A stretch of DNA of 34,027 nt from Anaplasma capra (GTDB lineage Bacteria; Pseudomonadota; Alphaproteobacteria; Rickettsiales; Anaplasmataceae): assembly GCF_025628805.1 (NCBI RefSeq), contig NZ_JAOTBG010000011.1, forward strand, positions 1 to 34,027, in the 5' to 3' direction. The notes below the pieces were generated by a model. The model was given only the letters and a program-made list of their open reading frames with translations. It did not search any database and had not been told where the DNA came from. Of the stretch, positions 1 to 8,015 are shown piece after piece (position 1 is the stretch's first letter; each line of letters starts with the position of its first letter). The translations under genes were made by a program, and so were the position numbers.

Positions 1-111
1 GCCATATTCTTCGGTGCAGGCAAGCTCATGTCTAAGTTCGCTGCTGGGCTGAGTGATGTAGGGGCAGAGAAGTTTGAATGTAAGGAAGGTGGGTACATCG
101 AAGTAGCGTGA
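1..111 (+). CDS. C-terminal end of an unidentified protein (partial)
   Basis: Frame 1 is open from the first base to a TGA at 109-111 and gives 36 residues ending in GGYIEVA. The gene begins outside the window. The fragment is too short for me to recognise a family: it is mildly hydrophobic at first (AIFFGAGKLM) and then polar. It is called coding because the frame is open from the edge, the residue composition looks natural, and the stop is followed by a spacer and a tRNA on the same strand. No function is proposed. Confidence 0.5.
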   Translation, partial: AIFFGAGKLMSKFAAGLSDVGAEKFECKEGGYIEVA

Positions 112-286
112 AGGGGAATTTGTGAGGATGGGGAAACGTTGGCAAACTTGGTGGGCAAGTGCAGAGGTAGCTGTGCAGATTCCAAATGATGGGTATGGCA
201 ACAGCGTTATGGGCGAGGAGCCAGGTGCTACCAGTGCAACATTTGGTGCTGGGGATAAGGGGGACCAAGAAATTTTTATTTCTCAG

Positions 287-315
287 TTGCTAAGATTCTT
301 AGAATTTGGTACAAG
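287..315 (+). promoter_or_regulatory. Candidate sigma70-type promoter for tRNA-fMet
   Basis: A TTGCTA box (287-292) is separated by exactly 17 bases from TACAAG (310-315), about 28 bases upstream of the tRNA. A 6-bp inverted repeat (ACGTGC at 323-328, GCACGT at 332-337) lies in the short leader between promoter and tRNA. The assignment rests on box similarity and spacing only. Confidence 0.4.
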
Positions 316-343
316 GGGTCAGACGTGCATCGCACGTGCCTCT

Positions 344-417
344 CGCGGGGTGGAGCAGTTGGTTAGCTCGGCAGGCTCATAACCTGCAGGTCGATGGTTC
401 GAGTCCGTCCCCCGCAA
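344..417 (+). tRNA. Initiator tRNA-fMet (anticodon CAT)
   Basis: The cloverleaf can be drawn directly. The acceptor stem is CGCGGGG at 344-350 against CCCCGC at 410-415. The anticodon stem is GCAGG/CCTGC with the CAT anticodon at 378-380. The T-arm contains GGTTCGAGTCC. The first acceptor position is an unpaired C opposite A, the hallmark that separates initiator from elongator tRNA-Met, and the overall sequence closely follows alphaproteobacterial initiator tRNAs. The 3' CCA is not fully encoded (the genome reads ACCC after the acceptor stem), so the end must be added by the CCA-adding enzyme. One of the three pairs next to the anticodon loop is A-T, as in many alphaproteobacterial initiators. 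Confidence 0.95.
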
Positions 418-873
418 CCCTTTGGCTCTGTATCCGTTGTGTGACGCTCCCGTTTTTTGTGGTGCGCAGCAGCCGTGTTATGCGGAGTGCGTGGTGCCAT
501 GGGGCCTTGGGCTCCGATGAGGTCGACATGAGTGGCTGCTGCAAGTGGTAAACATCTCCGCTGTAGCGTACAGTCTTAACTTCAGACAGGTGTCAGTGGT
601 GTGGCCACCGGTGCTATTGTGTTGGCGAAGGAACACGGCCCCCGAGGGTGTTGCTGTAACTCTGCTACGCAAATTCTCCTGCGGTGTTTCCGGGTAACGA
701 AGTGAAGCGCGTAAGCAGTCTGTGCTGGGATATTCTCTGGTGTGGACTTTGCCATGTTGGCAACCTAAGCCCATGGTAGGGTGTGTAGATTTACGAGACA
801 CTTTGCTTGCAGTATGAGTTTCTTAACCCTTCCACATTAAGACAAGCGGTCTCTTTGTGATGGCCGTAGAATC
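418..873. other. Gene-poor spacer between tRNA-fMet and the cysteine-rich protein gene
   Basis: I see no credible gene or structured RNA in these 456 bases. The short open frames here lack Shine-Dalgarno signals and have unnatural composition. The one distinct element is a perfect palindrome, TTGCCA-TGT-TGGCAA (749-763), about 110 bases upstream of the next gene, which could be an operator. I could not pair it with a convincing -35/-10 promoter, and no strong terminator follows the tRNA. Confidence 0.5.
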
Positions 874-3039
874 ATGTTCCATTATGCAGCAAAAACAACA
901 TACGTATTTGTCCTGATGTGTGCGTCTTTTTTTATAAGCGTGAGTGCGCAGGCGCGTACCGGGCTCATACGCTTTTCCGATCCCCAAGTTGCAAATGGTG
1001 AAGTCGGCACTAGTGACTCGGGGCAGGACTTTTTTAATCCCAAAGTCCATTTTTGTTACCGCGGATCATGTGCTGCTGCCAGTCCGGGAAAGAACGTCAA
1101 TGTGCCTGGGTATCTCGACCAGGATATTGAAGAGATTAGAGGGTACTACATTGCAGCTTCTACGGGGATGCTGCCGCCTGCAATCCCCAACAGTGCTGAG
1201 TACTGTGGCTCAGCGTACTTTGATGAGAACAGTGGTGAGCTATGTGCTTGCATTTCGTCGCACTGCTACAGTGAGCTGTATGCCAGGCATGATGTGATGT
1301 CGTGCATACATGCGGATTGTACGCCTCTGCGCGCTGTGGGCAACTCTGGCTTTTGCAATTCCTTGTCCACAAAAAGGAAGCGCGTGAAATTTGTTCCGGT
1401 CTCGTTCTCTGCCCAGAGTTATTTCCGTCCCGGTATTCGAGTTGTGAGCTACGATTATGACAGCAAGACATCGGTGCCTAATGCACAGAGTTTATATCTA
1501 GACTTGGAAGCTGGAGAGACAAAAAAAGAGTTCGTTGTCGCTCTGGGTGGTAGCACCTACGTTATAGAAGTCGAAAAAAAAATGCACGAAGACCTGATAT
1601 GTGGCACCTATAAGGAAGGGAGCGCAAACGTACACACTGACTGCGCCCCCACGCCCTTTTTGCCCAAGCCAACGGTGTACAAGGCGCGTGATCTGTACAA
1701 TAAAGTCGGGGTAAGATTTCCGGGGTGCAGAGATCCGAAAAATTGCATGTTTGAGCTACAGGTAGGTGAGACAAGGCATTTTCCCGCGGAGTTGTCAGCC
1801 ATTATTCCGACCTTATCCGATGATTACATGATTAAGCAGTACGTTAAGTGTCCGGAGGGGTCCTTATTTGATCTTGTGAGTGTAAACATGGCACGAGCCG
1901 GGCACCTATTATGCAAAGATGGTTCGGAACCCAAACTAGAGTATATGTCTGGCGGCGTTGGTAGTAGTAACTTGAGATGTTTGGCAATAGGGCAGCATTT
2001 TACTCCCGCTGTCGGAGTTTCTAGGGACATAAATATCGAATTTGGAGGACCTAGGAATGGTAAGATTCCCCAGTTCTCTATGTCTGCGTTTTGCCGAGAA
2101 TGTACAGACCACCTGGCGCATAGTAATACTATGCTTCGGGACAAGAATGGGCGCATCGATATTGGGGGCTACGCACTATTGGGTGCGGGGTATATTGGCA
2201 AACGTGAGACGTACGGTGTGGTTGTACGTAAGCAAGTAACTGATTTAAGTATTAGCGAGAGAAGTTTGGTGAGTGATGGATGTCCTGGGTTTCCTGATAT
2301 CCTGCTGCGAGAAAGGCAGGAGTTGCTGGATTTGCTCATTCCAGGAGCGCACGGCATTCACTACCTGCTTAGGGAAGATATCAAGAAAATGAATGTTGTG
2401 GGTAACGTTGACGGTTTCTGTCCGGATCTGGACAGAATACCCATGCGATACTCGGTTCCTATGCATAAACACAGTAAAATGTTGAATACTCAAGCCATAA
2501 AAGTTGGTGATCCACACGACCAGGGCTTGTGCGTTTTAGTATCTAGAGGTTCCGAGGTGTTGGCTGCAGGTCACTTATATATCGGGCCCCGTGGGAGAAA
2601 AGAGAAGAACAAACAGCCAAAATATCAGTATGTAGAGAGTGGTGTTTTCAAGAACTGTAGGTTTTTGAGCGCTGAACTATTTGAGCCAGGTGTTACTGGT
2701 AGGAAAGCTACATATTTGGTGAAGAATCTTGTCCCGCAGTACGGGCTTACCGCAGTACTTAACTTAGGGAATGTAAGAACCGGGGAGCGAACCATGGTCT
2801 CATTGTGCTTTGGCACTTTGCCTGTCAGGGATTTGAGCGATCTGGAGGGCTCGAAAGACTGCATTACGCTTCAAGACAGCAAGAGTATTGAGGCCTCATA
2901 TAACCCCCACGGATTGAATTTTGCCCATCATGTTGGTGGTGGCAGCAGGCTTGATGTCATTTACAGTAGCACTGCATCCTATACGCCGCCGCCGAACCCG
3001 CCCAAGTCTGGTGTCATAAGGCTCTACTGCGTCGATTAA
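874..3039 (+). CDS. Large exported cysteine-rich protein of unknown function
   Basis: The 721-residue product starts with a typical Sec signal peptide: a Lys at residue 7, a hydrophobic core at about 10-24, and probable cleavage after SAQA near residue 27. The mature part has no obvious membrane helix and contains 25 cysteines, often in local groups (CACISSHC at about residues 126-133, and a CxxC-like FCREC near the middle), suggesting disulfide bonds in the periplasm or at the surface. The end is proline-rich (TPPPNPPKSG) and finishes LYCVD. I do not recognise a family. It could be an outer-membrane-associated or secreted protein restricted to Anaplasmataceae, but that is inference. The start is the first ATG of the frame and gives the signal peptide directly; its Shine-Dalgarno is weak. 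It is transcribed towards purK, which lies 31 bases beyond its stop on the other strand. Confidence 0.85.
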   Translation: MFHYAAKTTYVFVLMCASFFISVSAQARTGLIRFSDPQVANGEVGTSDSGQDFFNPKVHFCYRGSCAAASPGKNVNVPGYLDQDIEEIRGYYIAASTGMLPPAIPNSAEYCGSAYFDENSGELCACISSHCYSELYARHDVMSCIHADCTPLRAVGNSGFCNSLSTKRKRVKFVPVSFSAQSYFRPGIRVVSYDYDSKTSVPNAQSLYLDLEAGETKKEFVVALGGSTYVIEVEKKMHEDLICGTYKEGSANVHTDCAPTPFLPKPTVYKARDLYNKVGVRFPGCRDPKNCMFELQVGETRHFPAELSAIIPTLSDDYMIKQYVKCPEGSLFDLVSVNMARAGHLLCKDGSEPKLEYMSGGVGSSNLRCLAIGQHFTPAVGVSRDINIEFGGPRNGKIPQFSMSAFCRECTDHLAHSNTMLRDKNGRIDIGGYALLGAGYIGKRETYGVVVRKQVTDLSISERSLVSDGCPGFPDILLRERQELLDLLIPGAHGIHYLLREDIKKMNVVGNVDGFCPDLDRIPMRYSVPMHKHSKMLNTQAIKVGDPHDQGLCVLVSRGSEVLAAGHLYIGPRGRKEKNKQPKYQYVESGVFKNCRFLSAELFEPGVTGRKATYLVKNLVPQYGLTAVLNLGNVRTGERTMVSLCFGTLPVRDLSDLEGSKDCITLQDSKSIEASYNPHGLNFAHHVGGGSRLDVIYSSTASYTPPPNPPKSGVIRLYCVD

Positions 3040-3070
3040 TTTGCTTCTGCATACTGCATATGGGTTGCGC

Positions 3071-4141
3071 CTAGTACTTTAGCACGTTTACGTGCCCCAT
3101 TTTTCTGTGCTGTCTGGGTTCCTGCTTTCCGTATATCGATATGCTATTGTGGGGATGGGCGTAAGTTTGATAAACCGAAGACGTATCGCCAAAAACGTTC
3201 TTCATAACGCATGGTGCTAGCAGCCGGACCTCCCTAAGTGGCAATCCACATACAGCGCGAATTAGTTGCTCAAATTGGCTGACATTGCATGCATCCAGGC
3301 TCCAGTGACCGGAATTGTGCGGACGTGGGGCAATCTCATTTACCAATAGCAGTCCGCATGTTGTGATAAAAAACTCAACTGCCAGAATTCCCACAATGTT
3401 CAGTGAAGTTGCTATGGCGATAGCTGTTTCCGCGGCCTTTTTGCTTATAGAGTGTGTTACTTCTGCGGGGACGATTGATTCATCCAAGGTTCCGCCGACG
3501 TGGTAATTGCGCGCAATCGGGAATAGTTCATGAGACCCGTTGGCATCCATTGCCACAATTACGGAGATTTCTTCACGTATGTCTACGAACTTTTCCAGAA
3601 CATGGCCTTGGTCCCAATTTAGGTCCGCTGCCTTTGTGACGTCGTTGCTGTTCTTCATTACATATTGCCCTCGGCCGTCATATCCAAATTCTGTGGTCTT
3701 AAGCAGGCATGGGTAGCCAATACTCTCGATGTTATGCAAAAGTTCCCTGTAACTATTGGCCACTGCAAAGTCCGCAACTTGCATGCCGAGGTTTCTTATA
3801 TGCTGTTTCTCTCTTATCCTGTTTTGCGCGATGTATAGCGCTTTTTTCCCGGGGTACACCGGGATTTTTGCTGAGACGACGTCTACTGCGCTGGTGGGTA
3901 TGTTCTCAAATTCTATTACAGATAGGTCAACCGCAGATGCAAAATCTGACAATTTGTCATGATCGTAAAAACTTCCGATAGTAGAAGAGTTTGTAACGAA
4001 CACCGCTGGGTCATCGTGTCGCTCTGCGAATATGTGAGTCCTATAGCCCATTTTTGATGCAGCTAGGGAAGTCATCCTACCGAGCTGTCCACCACCCATG
4101 ATGCCAATTGTGGTACTAGTGTGGGCATATGATGCAGGCAT
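3071..4141 (-). CDS. purK: N5-carboxyaminoimidazole ribonucleotide synthase (PurK)
   Basis: PurK uses ATP and bicarbonate to carboxylate AIR to N5-CAIR in de novo purine synthesis; it is a cytoplasmic ATP-grasp enzyme. The N-terminus has the nucleotide-fold motif TIGIMGGGQLGRM, the middle has KTTEFGYDGRGQ and EISVIVA of the ATP-grasp domain, then NEIAPRPHNSGHW, and the end carries RKMGHVNVL, all typical of PurK. The ATG at 4141 gives 356 residues, the family's usual length. A longer frame starts at 4174, but that codon sits at the predicted transcription start of the purK promoter, so 4141 is preferred although no strong Shine-Dalgarno precedes it. The next gene, apaG, diverges. PurD is in the same window but 18 kb away. 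Confidence 0.95.
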   Translation of the reverse strand: MPASYAHTSTTIGIMGGGQLGRMTSLAASKMGYRTHIFAERHDDPAVFVTNSSTIGSFYDHDKLSDFASAVDLSVIEFENIPTSAVDVVSAKIPVYPGKKALYIAQNRIREKQHIRNLGMQVADFAVANSYRELLHNIESIGYPCLLKTTEFGYDGRGQYVMKNSNDVTKAADLNWDQGHVLEKFVDIREEISVIVAMDANGSHELFPIARNYHVGGTLDESIVPAEVTHSISKKAAETAIAIATSLNIVGILAVEFFITTCGLLLVNEIAPRPHNSGHWSLDACNVSQFEQLIRAVCGLPLREVRLLAPCVMKNVFGDTSSVYQTYAHPHNSISIYGKQEPRQHRKMGHVNVLKY

Positions 4142-4152
4142 TGTGATAGCGA

Positions 4153-4181
4153 TTGCCGTAAAAACAAAAAGCAACTATAAT
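4153..4181 (+). promoter_or_regulatory. Predicted apaG promoter
   Basis: TTGCCG (4153-4158), a 17-base spacer and a perfect TATAAT (4176-4181) form a near-consensus promoter pointing at apaG. Its -35 box falls inside the start of the longer purK reading frame, which further argues for the shorter PurK. Confidence 0.6.
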
Positions 4182-4207
4182 TATACTGCTGGGGGGAGAT
4201 TCTTCAA
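4180..4207 (-). promoter_or_regulatory. Predicted purK promoter
   Basis: On the minus strand TTGAAG (4207-4202) is followed after 16 bases by a perfect TATAAT (4185-4180). The predicted start near 4173 leaves about 30 bases of leader before the purK ATG at 4141. The -10 box overlaps the -10 box of the oppositely directed apaG promoter. Confidence 0.55.
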
Positions 4208-4261
4208 TTAGGATCTGGCGGACTACGCGTTTGTTTGACAGAGTTGTGGGGGTGCTGCGCT

Positions 4262-4669
4262 ATGGCGGTACTTGGGTGTAGCAGTGTAACTGATCTGATA
4301 GAGGTTGAGGTAACGCCTAGCTATCTCGAGGAACATTCAATTCCGCACGAGAATTGCTACATATGGCTTTATAGCGTAAGAATCAAGAATGGCAGTGACT
4401 CCACTGTGCAGCTGCTAAAGCGCAGCTGGAAGATAATTGACTCCAAGGGTACGATTAACGAAGTGAGCGGCTCCGGTGTAGTAGGAAGGCAACCGGTGCT
4501 AAAGCCCGGAGGGTTTTTTGAATACACCAGCGGTACGTGTCTTAGCACGCCGTCCGGGGTTATGAACGGATGGTATCAGTTTGTGGACGAAGACAAGGCA
4601 CAGGTATTCTATGTTGACGTACCAGCCTTTTCACTTGATAGCCCTTACGACATTGTAAGGCTTAATTAA
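4262..4669 (+). CDS. apaG: ApaG domain protein
   Basis: This small single-domain protein has a fibronectin-III-like beta-sandwich fold. The family is linked by genetics to divalent cation tolerance and Ap4A levels, but its biochemical role is not settled. The signature stretches VTPSYLEE, SGSGVVGRQPVLKPGG, YTSGTCLSTPSGVMNG and WYQF follow the usual ApaG order, and 135 residues is close to the normal length. The frame opens at a TTG at 4235; the internal ATG at 4262 is chosen because a GGGGGTG Shine-Dalgarno-like run lies about nine bases upstream and the product then begins like other ApaG proteins. It is transcribed divergently from purK. Confidence 0.9.
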   Translation: MAVLGCSSVTDLIEVEVTPSYLEEHSIPHENCYIWLYSVRIKNGSDSTVQLLKRSWKIIDSKGTINEVSGSGVVGRQPVLKPGGFFEYTSGTCLSTPSGVMNGWYQFVDEDKAQVFYVDVPAFSLDSPYDIVRLN

Positions 4670-5007
4670 TCCTTTAACGCCTTCATCCAGTGCCCCAATG
4701 GGGTGAAAACCTGGGAACGGCATCAATGTTTGGGGCGCGGTTGCGCACTCGGGACCCGAGCCCATTTTCCGAAGTAGTTGCTGTGTATTACAGATCCAAA
4801 CCTGCTTTTGTGGGCGTCCTGCACGTAATATTGCGGAAGTGGATACCTGTGTTAACGCTAACAAAGTTAGTTATGGTGTTCAATGGGGTGCACAGTATTT
4901 TGAAACTTGGAGTGTCCACTGTAGGTGAAAAATGTGACAGCACAGGGGGTTTCTGATATCCTGCGGGATGGAGCGGCACTTCAGTCACTTGTTAAGGGAG
5001 TTAGGGT
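4670..5007. other. Spacer between apaG and acnA
   Basis: There is no convincing gene in these 338 bases. They contain a small GC-rich palindrome, CTCGGG-A-CCCGAG (4748-4760), which could help end apaG transcription although no T-run follows it, and an AT-richer part with CTAAC-AAA-GTTAG near 4858-4870. The acnA promoter and Shine-Dalgarno occupy the right end. An 88-codon frame at 4690-4956 has no family resemblance and is not called. Confidence 0.45.
4934..4962 (+). promoter_or_regulatory. Predicted acnA promoter
   Basis: GTGACA (4934-4939) is separated by 17 bases from TATCCT (4957-4962). The implied start near 4969 gives a leader of about 40 bases that includes the AAGGGAG Shine-Dalgarno at 4994-5000. 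Confidence 0.4.
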
Positions 5008-7635
5008 ATGACGTGTTTAGATTCTCTGCAAACGCGCGGAAAATTGCGTGTGGGCGGGTGCTCTTATGACTACTATAAGCTGGATGCTGCCTATAGAAGC
5101 CTGGGCCTTGATGGCGAAAAAATACCTTTTGTACTCAAGATTACACTTGAGAATTTATTGCGCAATGAGAGCGGTACTCATGTTACGCTCGATGACCTTA
5201 AGCGGTTGGCCCAGTGTATTAACACAGGTGCAGAGTGTGAAATACATTTCACTCCTACCAGGGTCATCATGCAAGATTTCACGGGGATACCCGCGCTAGT
5301 GGATCTAGCAGCGATGCGTGATTATGTGCATGAGAAAGGTGGTGATCCGAGCGTAATTAACCCCAAAGTTCCTGTAGACCTGGTGGTAGATCATTCTGTG
5401 CAGGTTGATTTTTATGGCACGAAGGATGCACTTGCGAAGAATGTTGGGTTGGAGATGTCTCGAAATTTGGAACGCTATAAATTCCTCAAGTGGGGGCAAT
5501 CTGCACTCAGTAATTTTCGCATAGTGCCACCAGGTACTGGTATATGTCACCAGGTGAACCTTGAGTACTTAGCTAAAATTGTGTGGAATTGTGGGGGGGT
5601 CTTGTGCCCCGATACTGTTATTGGGACTGACAGCCACACCACGATGATAAACGGGATCTCTGTATTAGGGTGGGGAGTTGGCGGCATAGAGGCTGAGGCT
5701 GCAATGCTCGGACAGCCGATAACCATGAAGGTTCCTGAAGTGTTGGGGGTAGAATTACACGGCAGGCTTCGTGAGGGCGTTACTTCAACGGATATGGTGC
5801 TCACATTAACCAATATTCTCAGGGAGAAGCAAGTGGTAGGAAGGTTTGTGGAGTTTTATGGAGAGGGGCTTAAGAATTTGTCAGTTTTCGACCGCGCTAC
5901 CGTTGCTAACATGGCTCCGGAATACGGTGCACTTTGTGGATTCTTTCCATTTGACCAAAGCACGCTAGACTATTTGGATATTACAGGTCGTGCGAAGGGG
6001 GATATTGACATAGTAGAAGCGTACCTGCGCGCGCAAGGCCTTTGGTACCAGGGTGGTGAGGCAACTTACTCAGACAAGCTTTCTGTGGACTTGACGCACA
6101 TACAGTCTGTGGTTGCGGGGCCTAAGATGCCTCAGGAGAAGGTTTTGCTATCTCAAGTTCCAAGTACTATGCCTAAGTTTGTGCACAGCGAGGCCGAAAG
6201 CGATTCCGTTGTGAAGAATGGAGATGTGGTTATAGCGGCGATAACCAGCTGCACAAATACATCCAATCCGCATGTCATGGTTGCGGCTGGAATTGTTGCC
6301 CGAAGAGCAAAGCAACTGGGTATCAAACCAAAACCGTGGGTTAAAACTTCGCTTACTCCGGGTTCCAGAGTTGTTGAGGCATATCTGCAAGCCTCAGGTT
6401 TGCAGGAGCACCTGGATGATATCGGGTTCAATATAGCTGGATATGGATGTGCGACGTGCATTGGAAATTCTGGTCCGCTTGCAGAGGAGATTGAACGCCT
6501 AATTAGGGATCGGAATTTACTGGTGGCGTCTGTGCTGTCTGGCAATCGGAATTTTGAGGGAAGAATACATCCCTGTGTAAAGGCAAATTTTCTTGCCTCA
6601 CCGCCGCTTGTGGTAATTTACGCATTGGCCGGAACGGTACTCTTAGATTTGACTAGTGATCCTATATGCCGGGACTCTAGCGGCAATAACGTCTACCTGC
6701 GCGACCTGTGGCCTTCGAATCGTGAGATTGAGGAGGTCATAGCAAAATTTGTTTCCAGAGAAGTGTTTGCTGCTAAGTATGGAGATATCTTTGGTGGAGA
6801 TGCGGTCTGGAGGAATGTTGAATCTAGAGGAGGGGCGACTTATAGCTGGGAGCCTGAGAGCACATATGTACGCAGCCCTCCATACTTTAGGCACGAGGTT
6901 GGTAGCTGTATTTCTGGACGAAGGCTTGAGGTTTGTGGCGCAAGAATACTGATGTTGCTTGGTGATCGTATAACCACTGATCATATTTCTCCTGCTGGCA
7001 ATATTCCAGCCAAAGGTCCCGCTGGTGAGTTTCTCATGAGCAGTGGTGTGCGGGAGCAAGATTTCAACTCGTATGGTGCAAGAAGGGGCAATCATCACGT
7101 AATGCTACGTGGGACTTTTTCTAATGTTAGAATCAAGAACGAAATGCTTGACGGAGTGGAGGGGGGGTTTACCAGGCATTTTCCTACAGAAAAAGTCATG
7201 AGCGTGTTCGACGCTGCAATGCTGTACAGAGAGGCTAATGTGCCGCTGGTTATTATAGCAAAGCGAGGGTACGGCGCAGGTTCTAGTAGAGACTGGGCAG
7301 CGAAGGGTACCATGCTGCTTGGGGTAAAAGCGGTAATAGCGGAGGATTTTGAGCGAATACATAGGTCTAACCTTGTAGGTATGGGGGTGCTGCCGCTAGT
7401 CTTCAAGCACGCCAGTGACAATGTGTTTTCTGGTGATGAGACTATTTCTCTGAGTGGTGACGTGGGAGTTGGAAGAGAGATAAAATGCGAAATTCGCCGT
7501 GCTGACGGCTCTGTAAGGGAAATTGCCCTCATATGCGCGATAAGTGTCGCAATTGAGGAGGAATACCTTTCCTCGGGGGGCGTGCTGCACTACGTTCTAA
7601 AATCGGTGGTCGGCGAAGGCGCTGGCAGGGCCTGA
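5008..7635 (+). CDS. acnA: Aconitate hydratase A
   Basis: AcnA isomerises citrate to isocitrate in the TCA cycle through a [4Fe-4S] cluster. The 875-residue product has the family length and the three cluster cysteines in place: C415 in ITSCTNTSNP and C481 and C484 in GYGCATCIGNSG. Further signatures are VDHSVQVDFYG, GTDSHTTMINGISVLGWG and, in the swivel domain, LGDRITTDHISPAGNI and RGYGAGSSRDWAAKG. The start is well supported by AAGGGAG seven bases before the ATG. It stands alone with its own promoter and converges on the prs-gatC pair. Iron-regulatory or RNA-binding activity, known for some aconitases, cannot be judged here. Confidence 0.97.
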   Translation: MTCLDSLQTRGKLRVGGCSYDYYKLDAAYRSLGLDGEKIPFVLKITLENLLRNESGTHVTLDDLKRLAQCINTGAECEIHFTPTRVIMQDFTGIPALVDLAAMRDYVHEKGGDPSVINPKVPVDLVVDHSVQVDFYGTKDALAKNVGLEMSRNLERYKFLKWGQSALSNFRIVPPGTGICHQVNLEYLAKIVWNCGGVLCPDTVIGTDSHTTMINGISVLGWGVGGIEAEAAMLGQPITMKVPEVLGVELHGRLREGVTSTDMVLTLTNILREKQVVGRFVEFYGEGLKNLSVFDRATVANMAPEYGALCGFFPFDQSTLDYLDITGRAKGDIDIVEAYLRAQGLWYQGGEATYSDKLSVDLTHIQSVVAGPKMPQEKVLLSQVPSTMPKFVHSEAESDSVVKNGDVVIAAITSCTNTSNPHVMVAAGIVARRAKQLGIKPKPWVKTSLTPGSRVVEAYLQASGLQEHLDDIGFNIAGYGCATCIGNSGPLAEEIERLIRDRNLLVASVLSGNRNFEGRIHPCVKANFLASPPLVVIYALAGTVLLDLTSDPICRDSSGNNVYLRDLWPSNREIEEVIAKFVSREVFAAKYGDIFGGDAVWRNVESRGGATYSWEPESTYVRSPPYFRHEVGSCISGRRLEVCGARILMLLGDRITTDHISPAGNIPAKGPAGEFLMSSGVREQDFNSYGARRGNHHVMLRGTFSNVRIKNEMLDGVEGGFTRHFPTEKVMSVFDAAMLYREANVPLVIIAKRGYGAGSSRDWAAKGTMLLGVKAVIAEDFERIHRSNLVGMGVLPLVFKHASDNVFSGDETISLSGDVGVGREIKCEIRRADGSVREIALICAISVAIEEEYLSSGGVLHYVLKSVVGEGAGRA

Positions 7636-7687
7636 CAGAGCCCTAGAATGGGGGTGTATACGTAGCCATAGGGCGGCCCCCCGGCTG

Positions 7688-8002
7688 CTACTTTATTACC
7701 TTCTTCACGAAAAAGCACTTGGCTTCTGAGCCCACCTCAGAGCAAGCAAGCACTTGGTCTCTGATTCCTCCATCATCTACTACGTCATCACGTGTTGGCA
7801 GGGAACCGGGCCGCCCCCCGTACAGCACAGGGTCCACACCACTTGTGTCGACCTCAGACAGCGTATTGAACCACGAGACTACGTTACCAAGCTCTTGGCA
7901 GTATCGCTCGATTTCCGTCTCTGGTACCCTGATCCTGACTAGCCTAGCTGCTCTTGCTAGCTCCGTATGACTTACCCTTGCGGGCTCTGCGAACTTTGCC
8001 AC
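7688..8002 (-). CDS. gatC: Asp-tRNA(Asn)/Glu-tRNA(Gln) amidotransferase subunit C
   Basis: GatC is the small subunit that stabilises the GatA-GatB interface of the tRNA-dependent amidotransferase, used in Rickettsiales to make Gln-tRNA and, where needed, Asn-tRNA. The 104-residue product has the expected N-terminal helix (ELARAARLVRIRV), the central region around WFNTLSEVDTSGVDPVLY, and the LPTRDDVV motif. It starts with GTG; a GAGG overlapping the prs stop codon lies about ten bases upstream, so the two genes are probably cotranscribed and translationally linked. gatA and gatB are not in the window. Confidence 0.88.
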   Translation of the reverse strand: MAKFAEPARVSHTELARAARLVRIRVPETEIERYCQELGNVVSWFNTLSEVDTSGVDPVLYGGRPGSLPTRDDVVDDGGIRDQVLACSEVGSEAKCFFVKKVIK

Positions 8003-8015
8003 TTCTATTATTACC

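Noticed and set aside
122-382. 86-codon plus-strand frame after the left-edge gene
   Set aside because: It runs through most of the initiator tRNA, so it cannot be a normal gene; no family resemblance.
4851-4870. GTTAAC and CTAAC-AAA-GTTAG considered as a CtrA site ahead of acnA
   Set aside because: The second TTAA is missing at the right spacing, so it is at most a half-site.
4690-4956. 88-codon frame between apaG and acnA
   Set aside because: It overlaps the predicted acnA promoter, lacks a Shine-Dalgarno and matches nothing I recognise.
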